Positions 48,081 to 57,456 are shown, counted from the first letter of the stretch. The stretch: 64,000 nucleotides of DNA from Zhengella mangrovi (GCF_002727065.1 NZ_PDVP01000016.1:56529-120528); one strand, 5' to 3'. Notes: generated by a model not told the origin, from the sequence alone. Program-made: numbers and translations.

Positions 48081-48794
48081 CTAACTGGCCTCGCCTGACA
48101 GAATCTCGACCAGATTCACCTGGCGCTTGCGCTCCGAAGTGAGATCGACCTCCTGCTCGATGTGCCGAAGGTGCTGTTCCATCAGCGAGGCCGCGGCTTC
48201 GCTGTTCATGTTGCGCAGGGCCTCGAGAATGTCGCCGTGTTCGTCGTCGTGGCAATTCTTGGTGCCGGCGGACCCGTACATCCCGATGATGAGGGACGTG
48301 CGCGTCACCAGTTCCTTGACCATGCGCTCCATGACCTCGTTCCTTGCCACCTTGGCGAGCCTGACATGGAACTGTCCCGACAGGCGGATCGCCAGTTGGC
48401 GGTTGCCCTGGCGCCGGGCCTCGGCTTCCATGTCGAGATGGGCAGCCAGGTCGGAGACGTCGGCCTTGTTGGCGCGCCGCGCCGCCAGCCGCGCCACGTT
48501 CGGCTCGATCGTCCTTCGCGCCTCGAAGACCTCGAGGGCCTGGCTCATGGTCGGCTGGGCGACATAGGCGCCGCGGTTGTTCTGCAGGTCGACGACGCCC
48601 CGGCTGGCCAGCAGCAGGAGGCTTCGGCGCACGCGCATGCGGCCGACGCCGAAGGCTTCGCACAGGGCGGCCTCGGACAGCTTGGTGCCGGGCGGCAGGC
48701 GCTGTTCGATGATCGCCTCGTAGATCCGGTTGACGATTCCCTCCTCGTCCAGATCGTCTTCCGAAGCCTTCTGATCGACGGCATTTTTCAGCAT
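48081..48794 (-). CDS. GntR-family (FCD) regulator of the LIV-type transporter operon
   Basis: This is a 237-aa regulator. The N-terminal winged HTH (AALCEAFGVGRMRVRRSLLLLASRG in two parts) is followed by a helical FCD domain with metal-binding His (AAHLDMEA, QFHVRLAKV, DDEHGDI, QHLRHIEQ). Start at ATG 48794; a TTG start at 48812 is possible. It is divergent from the transporter operon at 48977, and the perfect palindrome at 48901 lies between them. Confidence 0.87.
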   Translation of the reverse strand: MLKNAVDQKASEDDLDEEGIVNRIYEAIIEQRLPPGTKLSEAALCEAFGVGRMRVRRSLLLLASRGVVDLQNNRGAYVAQPTMSQALEVFEARRTIEPNVARLAARRANKADVSDLAAHLDMEAEARRQGNRQLAIRLSGQFHVRLAKVARNEVMERMVKELVTRTSLIIGMYGSAGTKNCHDDEHGDILEALRNMNSEAAASLMEQHLRHIEQEVDLTSERKRQVNLVEILSGEAS

Positions 48795-48892
48795 TTCCGC
48801 GGGTCTCCGCAAATTTAGGCACGCTGATTAACATGTGAGCAGAATAAAATTCAATCTGCATGCAAATTTATCAACAATCAACAAAATTATCG

Positions 48893-48914
48893 TTGACAGA
48901 GATTGTTAACAATC
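48893..48914. promoter_or_regulatory. Promoter element and GntR-type operator of the LIV operon
   Basis: TTGACA (48893-48898) is a good -35 hexamer on the plus strand. Directly after it lies GATTGTTAACAATC (48901-48914), a perfect 14-bp palindrome whose core TTGTTAACAA fits the FCD-GntR half-site pattern. Binding there would block the promoter. A further similar element, CTGCATGCAA, is at 48856-48865. Confidence 0.65.
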
Positions 48915-48976
48915 CTTTCATGTAGGCCGTCCGGCACGATAGTCAATCCGGGCCCGCTTGATCAGGGAGACCCAAG

Positions 48977-50170
48977 ATGAATCGACGCAGCATTCTCAAG
49001 ACCGCGGCGGTTGCCGTATCCGCCAGCACCTTCCTCTCCGTCGCCAGCCTTGGCGCCTGGGCAAACGAAACGCTCAAGATCGGCTTTGTCGGCGTGACCA
49101 GCGGCCCGGCCGCGGCCTGGGGCACATCCAACGTCCGGTCGATGCAGACCCGCGCGGCGTGGCTCAACGAAATGGGCGGCGTGAAGATCGGCGACAAGAC
49201 CTACGATATCGACATCGTCACCTTCGACGACCAGAAGGATCCCAAGCGCGCCATCGCCGGCATGGAGAAGATGGCCCAGGAAGGCATCCACTACGTCGTC
49301 GGCCCGAACGTCGATGACGGCGCCGCGGCCGTGCGACCGGTGGCCGAGCAGAACGGCATCATGTATTTTCCCTACGCCTTCCCGAAGGAGCTCTACACGG
49401 CACCGGCCAGCAATGCCATTCTCGGCATGATCGCCAACTACCAGTCGGGTCCGGCGATCTACAAATACCTGAAGGAGAACAAGGGCGTTCAGAAGGTGGC
49501 GTTCGTCGCCGCCAATGAATCCGACCCGCTGAGCCAGCGCGACGGCGGCGTTGCCGCGGCGAAGGCGCTCGGCCTCGACGTCGTCTCCGACAACGTGACC
49601 TACCAGGTCGACACGACCGACTTCACCCCGGTCCTGACCCCGGTCATCCAGACCATGCCGGACCTGCTGGTGCTTTCGGGCGTCGCGCCGGCCAATGCGC
49701 CGCAGCTCATCCGCTCGGCCCGCGAGCTTGGCTACCAGGGCCTGATCTCGACCGAAACCGCTCAGGACGCCACCGTTCTGCAGGAAGGTGCGGGCGAGCT
49801 CGCCAACGGCTTCATCTCGGTGGGCGGTGCTTCCACGCCGGAGATCGCGTCGGACACGATGAAGGAATTCGTCGACCGCTACACGAAGATGTTCGGCGAA
49901 TACAACGACGAATCCAACACCAAGGTCTACGCGCTCGAATACATCATCGAGACGCTGAAGGCGGACCCGGCGGCGATCGACAACGTCGACGAGTTCAAGA
50001 AGACGATGGACACCTTCTCGGCGCCGAACCCCTACATGAAGGGCGACAGCAAGCTGAAATACGTCGGCATGACGTCGTTCGGCCAGAAGCGGCAGGTGTT
50101 CGTGCCGATGGTCGTGAACGAGTTCAAGGACGGCAAGTTCGAGACGCTCTTCATCGCCGAGGTCGACTGA
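48977..50170 (+). CDS. LIV/amide-type ABC transporter substrate-binding protein
   Basis: This is a 397-aa periplasmic protein of the Leu/Ile/Val-urea-amide group. A twin-arginine-like signal (MNRRSILKTAAVAVSAS) ends GAWANE. The mature part starts TLKIGFVGVTSGPAAAWG, with GGVKIGDKTYDIDIV characteristic of the family. GGGAG precedes the start. As first gene of a complete operon with a racemase, its cargo may be a hydantoin or amino-acid derivative. Confidence 0.9.
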   Translation: MNRRSILKTAAVAVSASTFLSVASLGAWANETLKIGFVGVTSGPAAAWGTSNVRSMQTRAAWLNEMGGVKIGDKTYDIDIVTFDDQKDPKRAIAGMEKMAQEGIHYVVGPNVDDGAAAVRPVAEQNGIMYFPYAFPKELYTAPASNAILGMIANYQSGPAIYKYLKENKGVQKVAFVAANESDPLSQRDGGVAAAKALGLDVVSDNVTYQVDTTDFTPVLTPVIQTMPDLLVLSGVAPANAPQLIRSARELGYQGLISTETAQDATVLQEGAGELANGFISVGGASTPEIASDTMKEFVDRYTKMFGEYNDESNTKVYALEYIIETLKADPAAIDNVDEFKKTMDTFSAPNPYMKGDSKLKYVGMTSFGQKRQVFVPMVVNEFKDGKFETLFIAEVD

Positions 50171-50233
50171 TCAACAGCGGTTCCGGAGGGCCCGGAGCAA
50201 TCCGGGCCCCCGTCGCCGGAGAGGGGGATTTTC

Positions 50234-51103
50234 ATGGAGCAGATACTGGCGAACGGGCTCTATCTCGGAGCCCAGTATGCACTGATCGCGCTCGGCCTGA
50301 CGTTGATCTTCGCGCTGATGAACGTCCTCAACTTCGCGCACGGGCAGATGTATGTCCTGGGCGGCTTCGTGACCTACACGATCTATGCCCAGCTCGGATT
50401 GCCTTTCGTTGTCGGGCTGGCGGCCTCGGCCATCACGCTGGCCGTCGTCGGTGCGCTGATCGAGAAGTACCTGTTCAGGCCGGTCATCCGGCGATCGTCG
50501 CGGGAAGAAAGCACGATGCTGCTTGCCGCCGGAATCGCCTTCTTCCTCGACGCGGTGATCCTGCTGGTGTTCGGAGAGAAGCAGCGCGGCGTGCCGAAGA
50601 TCGTCAACGGCGTGCTGAACTGGGATTTCCGTCTGATCATGCCCTATGACCGGATCCTCATCGGGGCCCTGGCCATTCTCTCCATCGTCGCCTTCATCCT
50701 GTTCATGCAGTATTCGCGGACCGGGCGGGCGATGCGCGCGCTGGCCCAGGACCGCGTGGCAGCGCAGCTCCAGGGCGTCGATGTCGACCGCTACTCGATG
50801 ATCGGGTTCGCGCTCGGCGCCATGCTGGCGGGTCTCGTCGGCGGCCTTCTTGTGACGATCACCGGCATCAACCTCGGCATGGGCGGGCCGACGTCCATCA
50901 AGGCCTTCATGATGGTCATGATCGGCGGCGCGGGCGTGATCTCGGGCGCCATCGCCGGGGGCTTCATCCTCGGCATGCTGGAATCGATCGGCCTCTCGGT
51001 GCTGTCGCAATACGGCGACATCACCTATCTCGCCATCTTCGCTTCGCTGATGATTTTCCTGGCAATCCGGCCGCAAGGCCTGATGGGCAAGCCCTGGGGT
51101 TGA
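50234..51103 (+). CDS. LivH-type ABC transporter permease
   Basis: This is a 289-aa inner-membrane permease with about eight hydrophobic segments. LNFAHGQMYVLGGFV is the conserved LivH N-terminal pattern, and the cytoplasmic loop TGRAMRALAQDRVAAQLQGV is the family EAA-like element. The start follows GGAGAGGGGG with spacing 6-10. Confidence 0.92.
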   Translation: MEQILANGLYLGAQYALIALGLTLIFALMNVLNFAHGQMYVLGGFVTYTIYAQLGLPFVVGLAASAITLAVVGALIEKYLFRPVIRRSSREESTMLLAAGIAFFLDAVILLVFGEKQRGVPKIVNGVLNWDFRLIMPYDRILIGALAILSIVAFILFMQYSRTGRAMRALAQDRVAAQLQGVDVDRYSMIGFALGAMLAGLVGGLLVTITGINLGMGGPTSIKAFMMVMIGGAGVISGAIAGGFILGMLESIGLSVLSQYGDITYLAIFASLMIFLAIRPQGLMGKPWG

Positions 51104-51107
51104 TGCC

Positions 51108-52052
51108 ATGACACGCAACCAGATCCTTGGTCTCGCCGTCTTCCTGCTCGTCATCCTGGTGGCGGTGCCGCTGTTCATCCAGGTCACGGGGCGCTGGGAC
51201 TTCTACTACACGCTGACCTCCGTGGCCCTGCTGTCCATTGCCAGCGCCGGCGTGTGGCTGACGTTCTACATCGGCCGAATCAACATCGGGCAGGGTGCCT
51301 ATGCGCTGGCCGGCGGCTATTTCTCGGCCATCCTCATCACCAAGCTGGGGATTTCCTTCTGGCTGACCCTGCCGCTGGCGGGCCTGTTCACCGCGGCCGT
51401 CAGCGTCGTGATCGGGCTGCCGATCCTGCGCCTGCGTGGCGTCTACTTCGCCATGGTGACCCTGGTGCTGACCGAGGTCGCGCGGCTCACCGCCCTGGCG
51501 TTGCCGGTCACCAACGGGGCGAAGGGCATCACCTCCATACCCTTGCCGAGCGGGATCGCCAGCTTCTCCAACCCGAAGCTCGGCTTCTACTACGTGGCGG
51601 CGATCCTGATGGTCATCGTTTTTGCCGCCATGTACCGGCTGGTCAATTCGCGCGTCGGGCACCTCTGCCGCTCGCTGCAGCAGAACGAGGAGCTGGCCTC
51701 GTCGATCGGTGTCAACATCACCTACCTGCGGGTGATCGCCTACTCGATCTCGTCCTTCCTCGGCGGCATCGCCGGGGCAATGTTCGTGGCCATCTCGCAA
51801 TCGATCTACCCGTCCAGCTTCCAGGTCGCGGACTCGGTCAACTTCATGCTGAACTGCTTCCTTGGCGGGCTCGGCTATGTCTTCGGACCGATGCTGGGCA
51901 CGCTAGTGCTCTACTTCGGCTGGGACCTGCTGTTCCAGACCGGCAAGTTCCAGATGCTGATCTACTCGAGCCTCCTGATCCTGCTGATGCTGGTGCTGCC
52001 CAACGGCCTGCTCAGCATCCGTATGCCATCCGCGAAGGGAGGCCGCAAATGA
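51108..52052 (+). CDS. LivM-type ABC transporter permease
   Basis: This is a 314-aa permease, partner of LivH. YIGRINIGQGAYALAGGYF and the loop RVGHLCRSLQQNEELASSIG are recognisable. It is four bases downstream of livH and overlaps the ATPase gene by four bases. Confidence 0.92.
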   Translation: MTRNQILGLAVFLLVILVAVPLFIQVTGRWDFYYTLTSVALLSIASAGVWLTFYIGRINIGQGAYALAGGYFSAILITKLGISFWLTLPLAGLFTAAVSVVIGLPILRLRGVYFAMVTLVLTEVARLTALALPVTNGAKGITSIPLPSGIASFSNPKLGFYYVAAILMVIVFAAMYRLVNSRVGHLCRSLQQNEELASSIGVNITYLRVIAYSISSFLGGIAGAMFVAISQSIYPSSFQVADSVNFMLNCFLGGLGYVFGPMLGTLVLYFGWDLLFQTGKFQMLIYSSLLILLMLVLPNGLLSIRMPSAKGGRK

Positions 52053-52828
52053 GCCCGATCCTCGAGGTCCGCAACCTGACGCGCAGGTTCGGCGGGCTGA
52101 CCGCGGTCAACGACGTCAGCTTCACCGTGAACGAGAAGGAAATCCTCTGCGTGATCGGGCCGAACGGCGCGGGCAAGTCGACGCTGTTCAAGCTGATCGC
52201 GTCGTTCCTGAAACCGAGCAGCGGGGACGTGCTGTTTCGCGGCGGCCGCATCTCCGGCCTGTCGCCGCACAGGGTGGCACAGATGGGCGTGGTGCGGACC
52301 TTCCAGGAGACCACGATCTTCCGCAGCATGACCGTGCGTGAAAACGTGATCGTCTCGCACCACCTGCGCTCCAGGGCCAATCTGTGGGGCTACTTCTTGG
52401 GATCGCCGCAAGCCAGGCAGGACGAAGCCGCCTTCGCGAAATCGGCCGACGAGATCCTCGGTTTCCTGGGGCTCGCCCCGATTGCCAACGAGATGGCATC
52501 GAACCTGCCGCAGGGCCACTTGCGGGCGCTCGGCATGGCAATCGGCCTGGCAACGAACCCGACGGTCCTGCTGCTCGACGAACCCTTCGCCGGCATGAAT
52601 CATGACGAGACCATGCGCATGGTCGACCTCGTGCGCGGGGTTCGCGACCGGGGCGTGACCGTGCTGCTGGTCGAGCACGACATGCCGGCGGTGATGAAGA
52701 TCTCGGACCGTATCGTCGTCATCAACTTCGGTCAGAAGATCGCCGAGGGCACGCCGGCCGAAATCCAGCAGAACGAAAAGGTCATCGAAGCCTACCTGGG
52801 CAGCGAAGACGACGCGATCGGGATTTGA
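52049..52828 (+). CDS. LivG-type ABC transporter ATPase with an altered signature
   Basis: This is a 259-aa ATPase. Walker A GPNGAGKST, Walker B VLLLDEPFAGM and switch His (LVEHDM) are normal. At the position of the ABC signature it has LPQGHLRALGMA, where LivG proteins usually carry LSYGQQRRLEIA; the Ser is replaced by Pro and the Gln pair by His-Leu. Activity may be kept through the intact composite site with LivF. Start ATG 52049 overlaps livM. Confidence 0.9.
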   Translation: MSPILEVRNLTRRFGGLTAVNDVSFTVNEKEILCVIGPNGAGKSTLFKLIASFLKPSSGDVLFRGGRISGLSPHRVAQMGVVRTFQETTIFRSMTVRENVIVSHHLRSRANLWGYFLGSPQARQDEAAFAKSADEILGFLGLAPIANEMASNLPQGHLRALGMAIGLATNPTVLLLDEPFAGMNHDETMRMVDLVRGVRDRGVTVLLVEHDMPAVMKISDRIVVINFGQKIAEGTPAEIQQNEKVIEAYLGSEDDAIGI

Positions 52829-52831
52829 GCC

Positions 52832-53554
52832 ATGAGTCAGATGCTGAAATTCGACAATGTCGAGCTCTATTACGATCACGTCTACGCGCTGAAGGGCGTC
52901 TCCATCGAACTGAGCGAAGGCGAAACCGTTGCCCTGATCGGCGCCAACGGGGCGGGCAAGTCGTCGATCCTGCGCGCCATCACCGGCCTGAGCCGCATCA
53001 GCAGCGGCGAGATCCATTACCAGGGCCAGCGCATCGACGGGACCAATCCCGCCGAGATCGTGAAAATGGGAATTGCCATGGTGCCCGAGGGCCGGCGGGT
53101 CTTCCCGCACATGTCGGTCAGGGACAACCTGATGATGGGTGCCTTCACCCGGACGGACAAGGCGGACATCGCCCGAACGCTGGAGATGGTGCTGGGCCGG
53201 TTTCCGCGGCTGAAGGAACGCTATTCGCAGATGGGCGGCACGCTCAGCGGCGGCGAGCAGCAGATGATGGTGATCGGGCGGGCACTGATGGCCAAGCCGA
53301 AGCTGCTGCTGCTCGACGAACCCTCGCTCGGCATTGCGCCGAAGCTGGTGCAGGACATCGCCCGATCGATCGTCGCCATCAACCGCGATGAAAACGTCTC
53401 GGTACTCCTCGTCGAACAGAATTCCCGCATGGCGCTCAGCATCTCGAACCGTGCCTACGCGCTTTCGACCGGCTCGGTGGCGCTGTCGGGAGAATCGAGG
53501 GGACTGATCAACGACGATCGCATCAAGGCCGCCTACCTCGGCGGCGAAGTCTGA
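52832..53554 (+). CDS. LivF-type ABC transporter ATPase
   Basis: This is a 240-aa ATPase with Walker A GANGAGKSS, signature LSGGEQQMM, Walker B LLLDEPSLGIAP and the LivF-type LVEQNSRMA. Three bases after livG. It forms the heterodimeric motor with LivG. Confidence 0.92.
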   Translation: MSQMLKFDNVELYYDHVYALKGVSIELSEGETVALIGANGAGKSSILRAITGLSRISSGEIHYQGQRIDGTNPAEIVKMGIAMVPEGRRVFPHMSVRDNLMMGAFTRTDKADIARTLEMVLGRFPRLKERYSQMGGTLSGGEQQMMVIGRALMAKPKLLLLDEPSLGIAPKLVQDIARSIVAINRDENVSVLLVEQNSRMALSISNRAYALSTGSVALSGESRGLINDDRIKAAYLGGEV

Positions 53555-53568
53555 CAGGAAATCCCCGC

Positions 53569-54279
53569 ATGCGCATGCTCGTCGTCAATCCCAACACCAC
53601 CGCATCGATGACCCGGAAGATCGGCCTCGCGGCAAAGGCCGCTGCCTCTCCGGGTACCGAGATTCTCGCGGTCAATCCGGACGAGGGTCCGGCCAGCATC
53701 GAGGGCTACTTCGATGAAGCCATGAGCCTTGCCGGACTCATCAGGACAGTCGGCCGGCATCGCGATGCCGACGCCATCGTCATCGCCTGTTTCGATGACA
53801 CCGGCCTGGACGCGGTCCGCTGCATGACCGAGGCACCGGTGCTTGGCATCGGCGAGGCCGCCTTCCACGCGGCGGCCATGCTGTCGAACACGTTCTCGGT
53901 CGTCACCACCCTGTCCCGGTCCATCCCCGCGATCCAGCACAATCTCGTGCGCTACGGCCTCGCCAGCCGGTGTGGGAAGGTGCGCGCCTCGGAGGTTCCC
54001 GTTCTCGACCTGGAACGCGAAGGCTCCGACGCCTGCCTGAAGATCAGCGACGAGATCGCGCGGGCCATCGAAACCGATCGCGCCGAGGCAATCGTGCTCG
54101 GCTGCGCGGGCATGACCGATCTTGCCCACAACCTGTCGGCACAGCACGGGGTCCCGGTCATCGATGGCGTTGCTGCGGCCGTCTCCATGGCGGAAGCGCT
54201 TGCGCGCATCGGTCTGAAGACCAGCAAGCGAGGCGGCTATGCGCTGCCGATCGCCAAGCCCGGGAGTGCGATCGCCTGA
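53569..54279 (+). CDS. Asp/Glu/hydantoin racemase family protein
   Basis: This is a 236-aa protein of the hydantoin/allantoin-racemase branch. VNPNTTASMT is the N-terminal nucleotide-like loop, and the two catalytic Cys lie in VIACFDDTG (about residue 75) and VLGCAGM (about 183). The fold uses two Cys as acid and base. It follows the LIV-type transporter (14 bp gap), so the imported compound is probably a chiral ureide or hydantoin (for example allantoin). No allantoinase or hydantoinase is present in the window. Confidence 0.85.
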   Translation: MRMLVVNPNTTASMTRKIGLAAKAAASPGTEILAVNPDEGPASIEGYFDEAMSLAGLIRTVGRHRDADAIVIACFDDTGLDAVRCMTEAPVLGIGEAAFHAAAMLSNTFSVVTTLSRSIPAIQHNLVRYGLASRCGKVRASEVPVLDLEREGSDACLKISDEIARAIETDRAEAIVLGCAGMTDLAHNLSAQHGVPVIDGVAAAVSMAEALARIGLKTSKRGGYALPIAKPGSAIA

Positions 54280-54695
54280 TTGCGCGTTGCAATGGCCGTC
54301 GTCACCGGTTTCTGGCAACGGTAGACGGCATCAAAACTGCGGCATTGAAAGGTCCGAGTTCCAGAATGACTTGGGATCAGCTGCCCTTGGGCAGCCTTGC
54401 TGCGGCTGCGAAAATCGGAAGCACCTTCAAGAATGTATCGGCCAGCATCGCGTGCGGCTTCGCTTCCATCGAAAGCGCAGCCATCGCTTCCGGGTGCTCT
54501 GCGATCGAGATGAGCTCCATCCCTTGGCACGGCTTTCTCGTATCGCCAGCCGCCCTCTTTGTTCGAGGAAACCAGTTTTGAAACTGGTCACAAGTGGGCG
54601 CTTAAGCACCCTTCGCAAACTGTGAATGGCCAGAAAACCCCAGGAACCATTGGCAACCAATGATGACATGGGCTTGGGCGCTGAATTAGGGAAAT
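54280..54695. other. 416-bp stretch without a confident gene
   Basis: A short minus-strand frame (54377-54520, 47 aa, MELISIAEHPEAMAALS...) has gene-like composition and continues upstream without a start, so it might be a remnant of a decayed gene. A plus-strand frame (54366-54581) overlaps it. A near-perfect palindrome ACCAGTTT-TG-AAACTGGT lies at 54571-54588. Nothing else is recognised. The stretch separates the accessory region from the tRNA-Glu and housekeeping genes. Confidence 0.35.
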
Positions 54696-54770
54696 TGGTA
54701 CTCCCAAGGGGAATCGAACCCCTGTTTCCGCCGTGAGAGGGCGGCGTCCTGACCGCTAGACGATGGGAGC
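54696..54770 (-). tRNA. tRNA-Glu (anticodon CTC)
   Basis: The minus strand reads GCTCCCA at the 5' end and TGGGAGT-A-CCA at the 3' end. The D-arm is GTCTAGCGGTCAGGAC, the anticodon stem-loop CCGCC-CTCTCAC-GGCGG has anticodon CTC, and the T-arm is GGGG-TTCGATT-CCCC. CCA is encoded. The first pair is G-U. The tRNA stands at the border between the catabolic region and the conserved housekeeping genes, a usual place for island integration, but no repeated tRNA end was found. Confidence 0.95.
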
Positions 54771-54872
54771 GCCTGAACGGCCTGCATATAGGCCGGCTGA
54801 CGGGGACACGCAAGGAAAATCATCAGCCGGCGGCGAAATACCGGCACCGGCCCTGCCCGGCGCTGCGAAGCT

Positions 54873-55274
54873 TCAGCGTGCCTTCTCCACCGGGATCCGC
54901 GCCACGATGCGCCCGCTCGCCAGGTCGCCGATCAGCAGCGTCTGCCGTCCGTCCGGTGCCTGGACCAGCAGCGAGATGCGGCCGCCGTCGAGCGACTGCG
55001 AAACGATCGTCTCGTCGGCGCCGATGACGATGGGCGACGACGAGAAACCGCTCCCCTCGCCCGGCACGGCCGAGTTGACCGCGGTGGCATCGGCAGGCTC
55101 GTCGCGCGTCGACTTGTAGACAATCGCCGCCAGCACGGCCATAAGGGCCAGCATCAGGATGCCGATATTGATGGCGAAAAAGCGCATCATCTTGCGCCGG
55201 ACGTTTTCCACCGCAGGATCGAGCGGCTTCTCCTCGTCAAAGGCGTCACGCGGATTGGGTGCGTTCATGTCCAT
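54873..55274 (-). CDS. Small single-pass membrane protein (DUF6476-like)
   Basis: This is a 133-aa protein: a charged cytoplasmic N-terminus (about 30 residues), one membrane helix (INIGILMLALMAVLAAIVY), and a periplasmic part with a repeated-strand look (LLVQAPDGRQTLLIGDLASGRIV). The start at 55274 follows GGAG by 5-6 bases; 55268 is an alternative. Divergent from rluD, an arrangement common in Hyphomicrobiales. Function unknown. Confidence 0.7.
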   Translation of the reverse strand: MDMNAPNPRDAFDEEKPLDPAVENVRRKMMRFFAINIGILMLALMAVLAAIVYKSTRDEPADATAVNSAVPGEGSGFSSSPIVIGADETIVSQSLDGGRISLLVQAPDGRQTLLIGDLASGRIVARIPVEKAR

Positions 55275-55359
55275 CAGGTCTCCGGGAAATGCAGGCTCCG
55301 ACAAACGCCCTGTTAGAGCATTTTCCGCTCGAACGGAACCGTCTGGTGACTGCGACACT

Positions 55360-56394
55360 GTGGCGGACACGGACCACGGGTCGCCGGGGAAGCTGTTGAC
55401 GGCCGGCCCCGATGCCGCCGGCAGCCGGATCGACCAGTGGCTGGCCGCTGAACTGGCCCCCGAACTCTCGCGCGCCCGCCTCCAGGCGCTGGTGAAGGGC
55501 GGCTCCGTTTCGGTGAACGGGCGCGCGGTCACCGAACCCAAGACGAAGCTGGCCGGCGGCGAGACGATCGTCGTCGTCCTGCCGGAACCGGAACCCGCAG
55601 CACCGGCGGCACAGGCCATCGCCCTCGATATCCTGTTCGAGGACGACCAGCTCATCGTCATCAACAAGCCCGCCGGCCTCGTGGTCCATCCCGGCGCGGG
55701 CAATCCGGACGGAACGCTGGTCAACGCCCTGATCCACCATTGCGGCGACAGCCTGTCCGGCATCGGCGGCGTCCGGCGCCCCGGCATCGTCCACCGTCTC
55801 GACAAGGATACCTCCGGCGTCATGGTCGTCGCCAAGACCGACCAGGCCCACCGCGCCCTGTCCGAGGCCTTCGCCGACCACGGCCGCACCGGCGACCTGG
55901 AGCGCGCCTACTGGGCCATCGTCTGGGGCATGCCGGAGCGCATGACCGGCACCATCGACGCCCCGCTGGGCCGGTCGGGCAAGGACCGAACCCGGCGCGC
56001 GGTGGTGCGCGAGACCCATCCCGATGCCCGCCACGCGGTCACCCATTTCACCACGCTGGAGCGCTACGGCCTGCGCCCCGATGCCACGGCGGAGGCCGCG
56101 CTGGTCGAATGCCGGCTGGAAACCGGCCGCACCCACCAGATCCGCGTCCATATGGCCCACATCGGCCATCCGCTCATCGGCGACCGGGATTATGGCCAGG
56201 CCTTCTCCACAAAGGCAAACCGGCTTCCGGAAGACGTCGCCGCGATTGTCCGCGCCTTCCCGCGCCAGGCCCTTCATGCCCACCTGCTGGCCTTCCGCCA
56301 TCCGGCAACGGGCGACCTGCTCCGCTTCGAAGCACCGCCGCCGGCCGACATGCAGGCGCTGCGCGATGCCTTGCGCAAGCTTTCCGGCGCCTGA
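55360..56394 (+). CDS. rluD: Ribosomal large-subunit pseudouridine synthase, RluD type
   Basis: This is a 344-aa RNA-modifying enzyme. An N-terminal S4 domain (about residues 20-80, RIDQWLAAELAPELSRARLQ) is followed by the PseudoU_synth_2 core with GIVHRLDKDTSG (catalytic Asp) and the C-terminal LETGRTHQIRVH. It modifies uridines of helix 69 in 23S rRNA in E. coli. A GTG start at 55360 is preferred because upstream in-frame codons run into the divergent gene's promoter; the exact start is uncertain. Confidence 0.9.
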   Translation: MADTDHGSPGKLLTAGPDAAGSRIDQWLAAELAPELSRARLQALVKGGSVSVNGRAVTEPKTKLAGGETIVVVLPEPEPAAPAAQAIALDILFEDDQLIVINKPAGLVVHPGAGNPDGTLVNALIHHCGDSLSGIGGVRRPGIVHRLDKDTSGVMVVAKTDQAHRALSEAFADHGRTGDLERAYWAIVWGMPERMTGTIDAPLGRSGKDRTRRAVVRETHPDARHAVTHFTTLERYGLRPDATAEAALVECRLETGRTHQIRVHMAHIGHPLIGDRDYGQAFSTKANRLPEDVAAIVRAFPRQALHAHLLAFRHPATGDLLRFEAPPPADMQALRDALRKLSGA

Positions 56395-56562
56395 TCACAA
56401 GACGGTGACCCTGGTTGCAGCGGTGAAAAAAAACGTGAAATCGCCGCATTCATTCCTATATTGAAAACGCTGAAAGAGGCGGTTTCGCGCCAGTCAGGCG
56501 GTTGCCGCCTCTGGGTATGCCCGGGAAACGGGGTACCTGGACAAGAATTTGGAGGGTGCTCT

Positions 56563-57456
56563 ATGGCCCAGTCATTGCCAAGCATCGTGTCGGGCGAGGG
56601 TGGCCTGACGCGCTATCTCGAGGAAATTCGCCGCTTCCCCATGCTGCAGCCGCAGCAGGAATACATGCTCGCCAAGCGCTACCAGGAATATGGCGACACC
56701 GAAGCGGCCCACAAGCTCGTCACCAGCCACCTGCGCCTCGTCGCCAAGATCGCGATGGGTTACCGCGGCTACGGCCTGCCGATCGGAGAGGTGATCTCCG
56801 AGGGCAACGTCGGCCTCATGCAGGCGGTCAAGAAATTCGAACCGGAGCGCGGATTCCGCCTGGCAACCTACGCCATGTGGTGGATCAAGGCCGCCATCCA
56901 GGAATACATCCTGCGCTCCTGGTCGCTGGTGAAGATGGGCACGACAGCGAACCAGAAGCGCCTGTTCTTCAACCTGCGCAAGGTCAAGGGCAAGATCCAG
57001 GCGCTGGAGGAAGGCGACCTCAAGCCCGACCAGATCAAGGAAATCGCCACCCGGCTCAACGTGTCGGAAGAGGAAGTCGTGTCGATGAACCGCCGCCTGT
57101 CCGGCGACGCCTCGCTCAACTCCCCGATCCGCGCGACCGAGGGGGAGAGCGGCGAATGGCAGGACTGGCTCGTCGACGAGAATGACGACCAGGAAACCAT
57201 GCTCATCGAGCAGGACGAACTGGAAAACCGCCGCGCCATGCTCGGCAAGGCCCTCGACGTCCTCAACGAGCGCGAACGCCGCATCTTCGAGGCGCGCCGC
57301 CTGTCGGAAGACCCGATCACGCTGGAAGACCTGTCAGGCGAGTTCGGCATTTCGCGTGAGCGGGTCCGCCAGATCGAGGTCCGCGCTTTCGAGAAGGTCC
57401 AGGACGCGGTGAAGGCCGCTGCCCGGGAACAGGTCCGCGCCACGCTGCCGGCCTGA
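56563..57456 (+). CDS. rpoH: Heat-shock sigma factor RpoH
   Basis: This is a 297-aa sigma-70-family factor. Region 2 (HLRLVAKIAMGYRGYGLPIGE, ATYAMWWIKAAIQEYIL), the RpoH box (QKRLFFNLRKVK) that is specific for sigma-32, and region 4 (SGEFGISRERVRQIEVRAFEKV) are all present. GGAGG is 7-8 bases before the ATG at 56563; longer frames upstream are less likely. It directs transcription of chaperone and protease genes. Followed by a strong terminator. Confidence 0.95.
   Translation: MAQSLPSIVSGEGGLTRYLEEIRRFPMLQPQQEYMLAKRYQEYGDTEAAHKLVTSHLRLVAKIAMGYRGYGLPIGEVISEGNVGLMQAVKKFEPERGFRLATYAMWWIKAAIQEYILRSWSLVKMGTTANQKRLFFNLRKVKGKIQALEEGDLKPDQIKEIATRLNVSEEEVVSMNRRLSGDASLNSPIRATEGESGEWQDWLVDENDDQETMLIEQDELENRRAMLGKALDVLNERERRIFEARRLSEDPITLEDLSGEFGISRERVRQIEVRAFEKVQDAVKAAAREQVRATLPA

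Noticed and set aside
54696..54770. tRNA-Glu as integration site of a mobile island
   Set aside because: No integrase and no repeat of the tRNA 3' end were found inside the window. The position is suggestive but unsupported.
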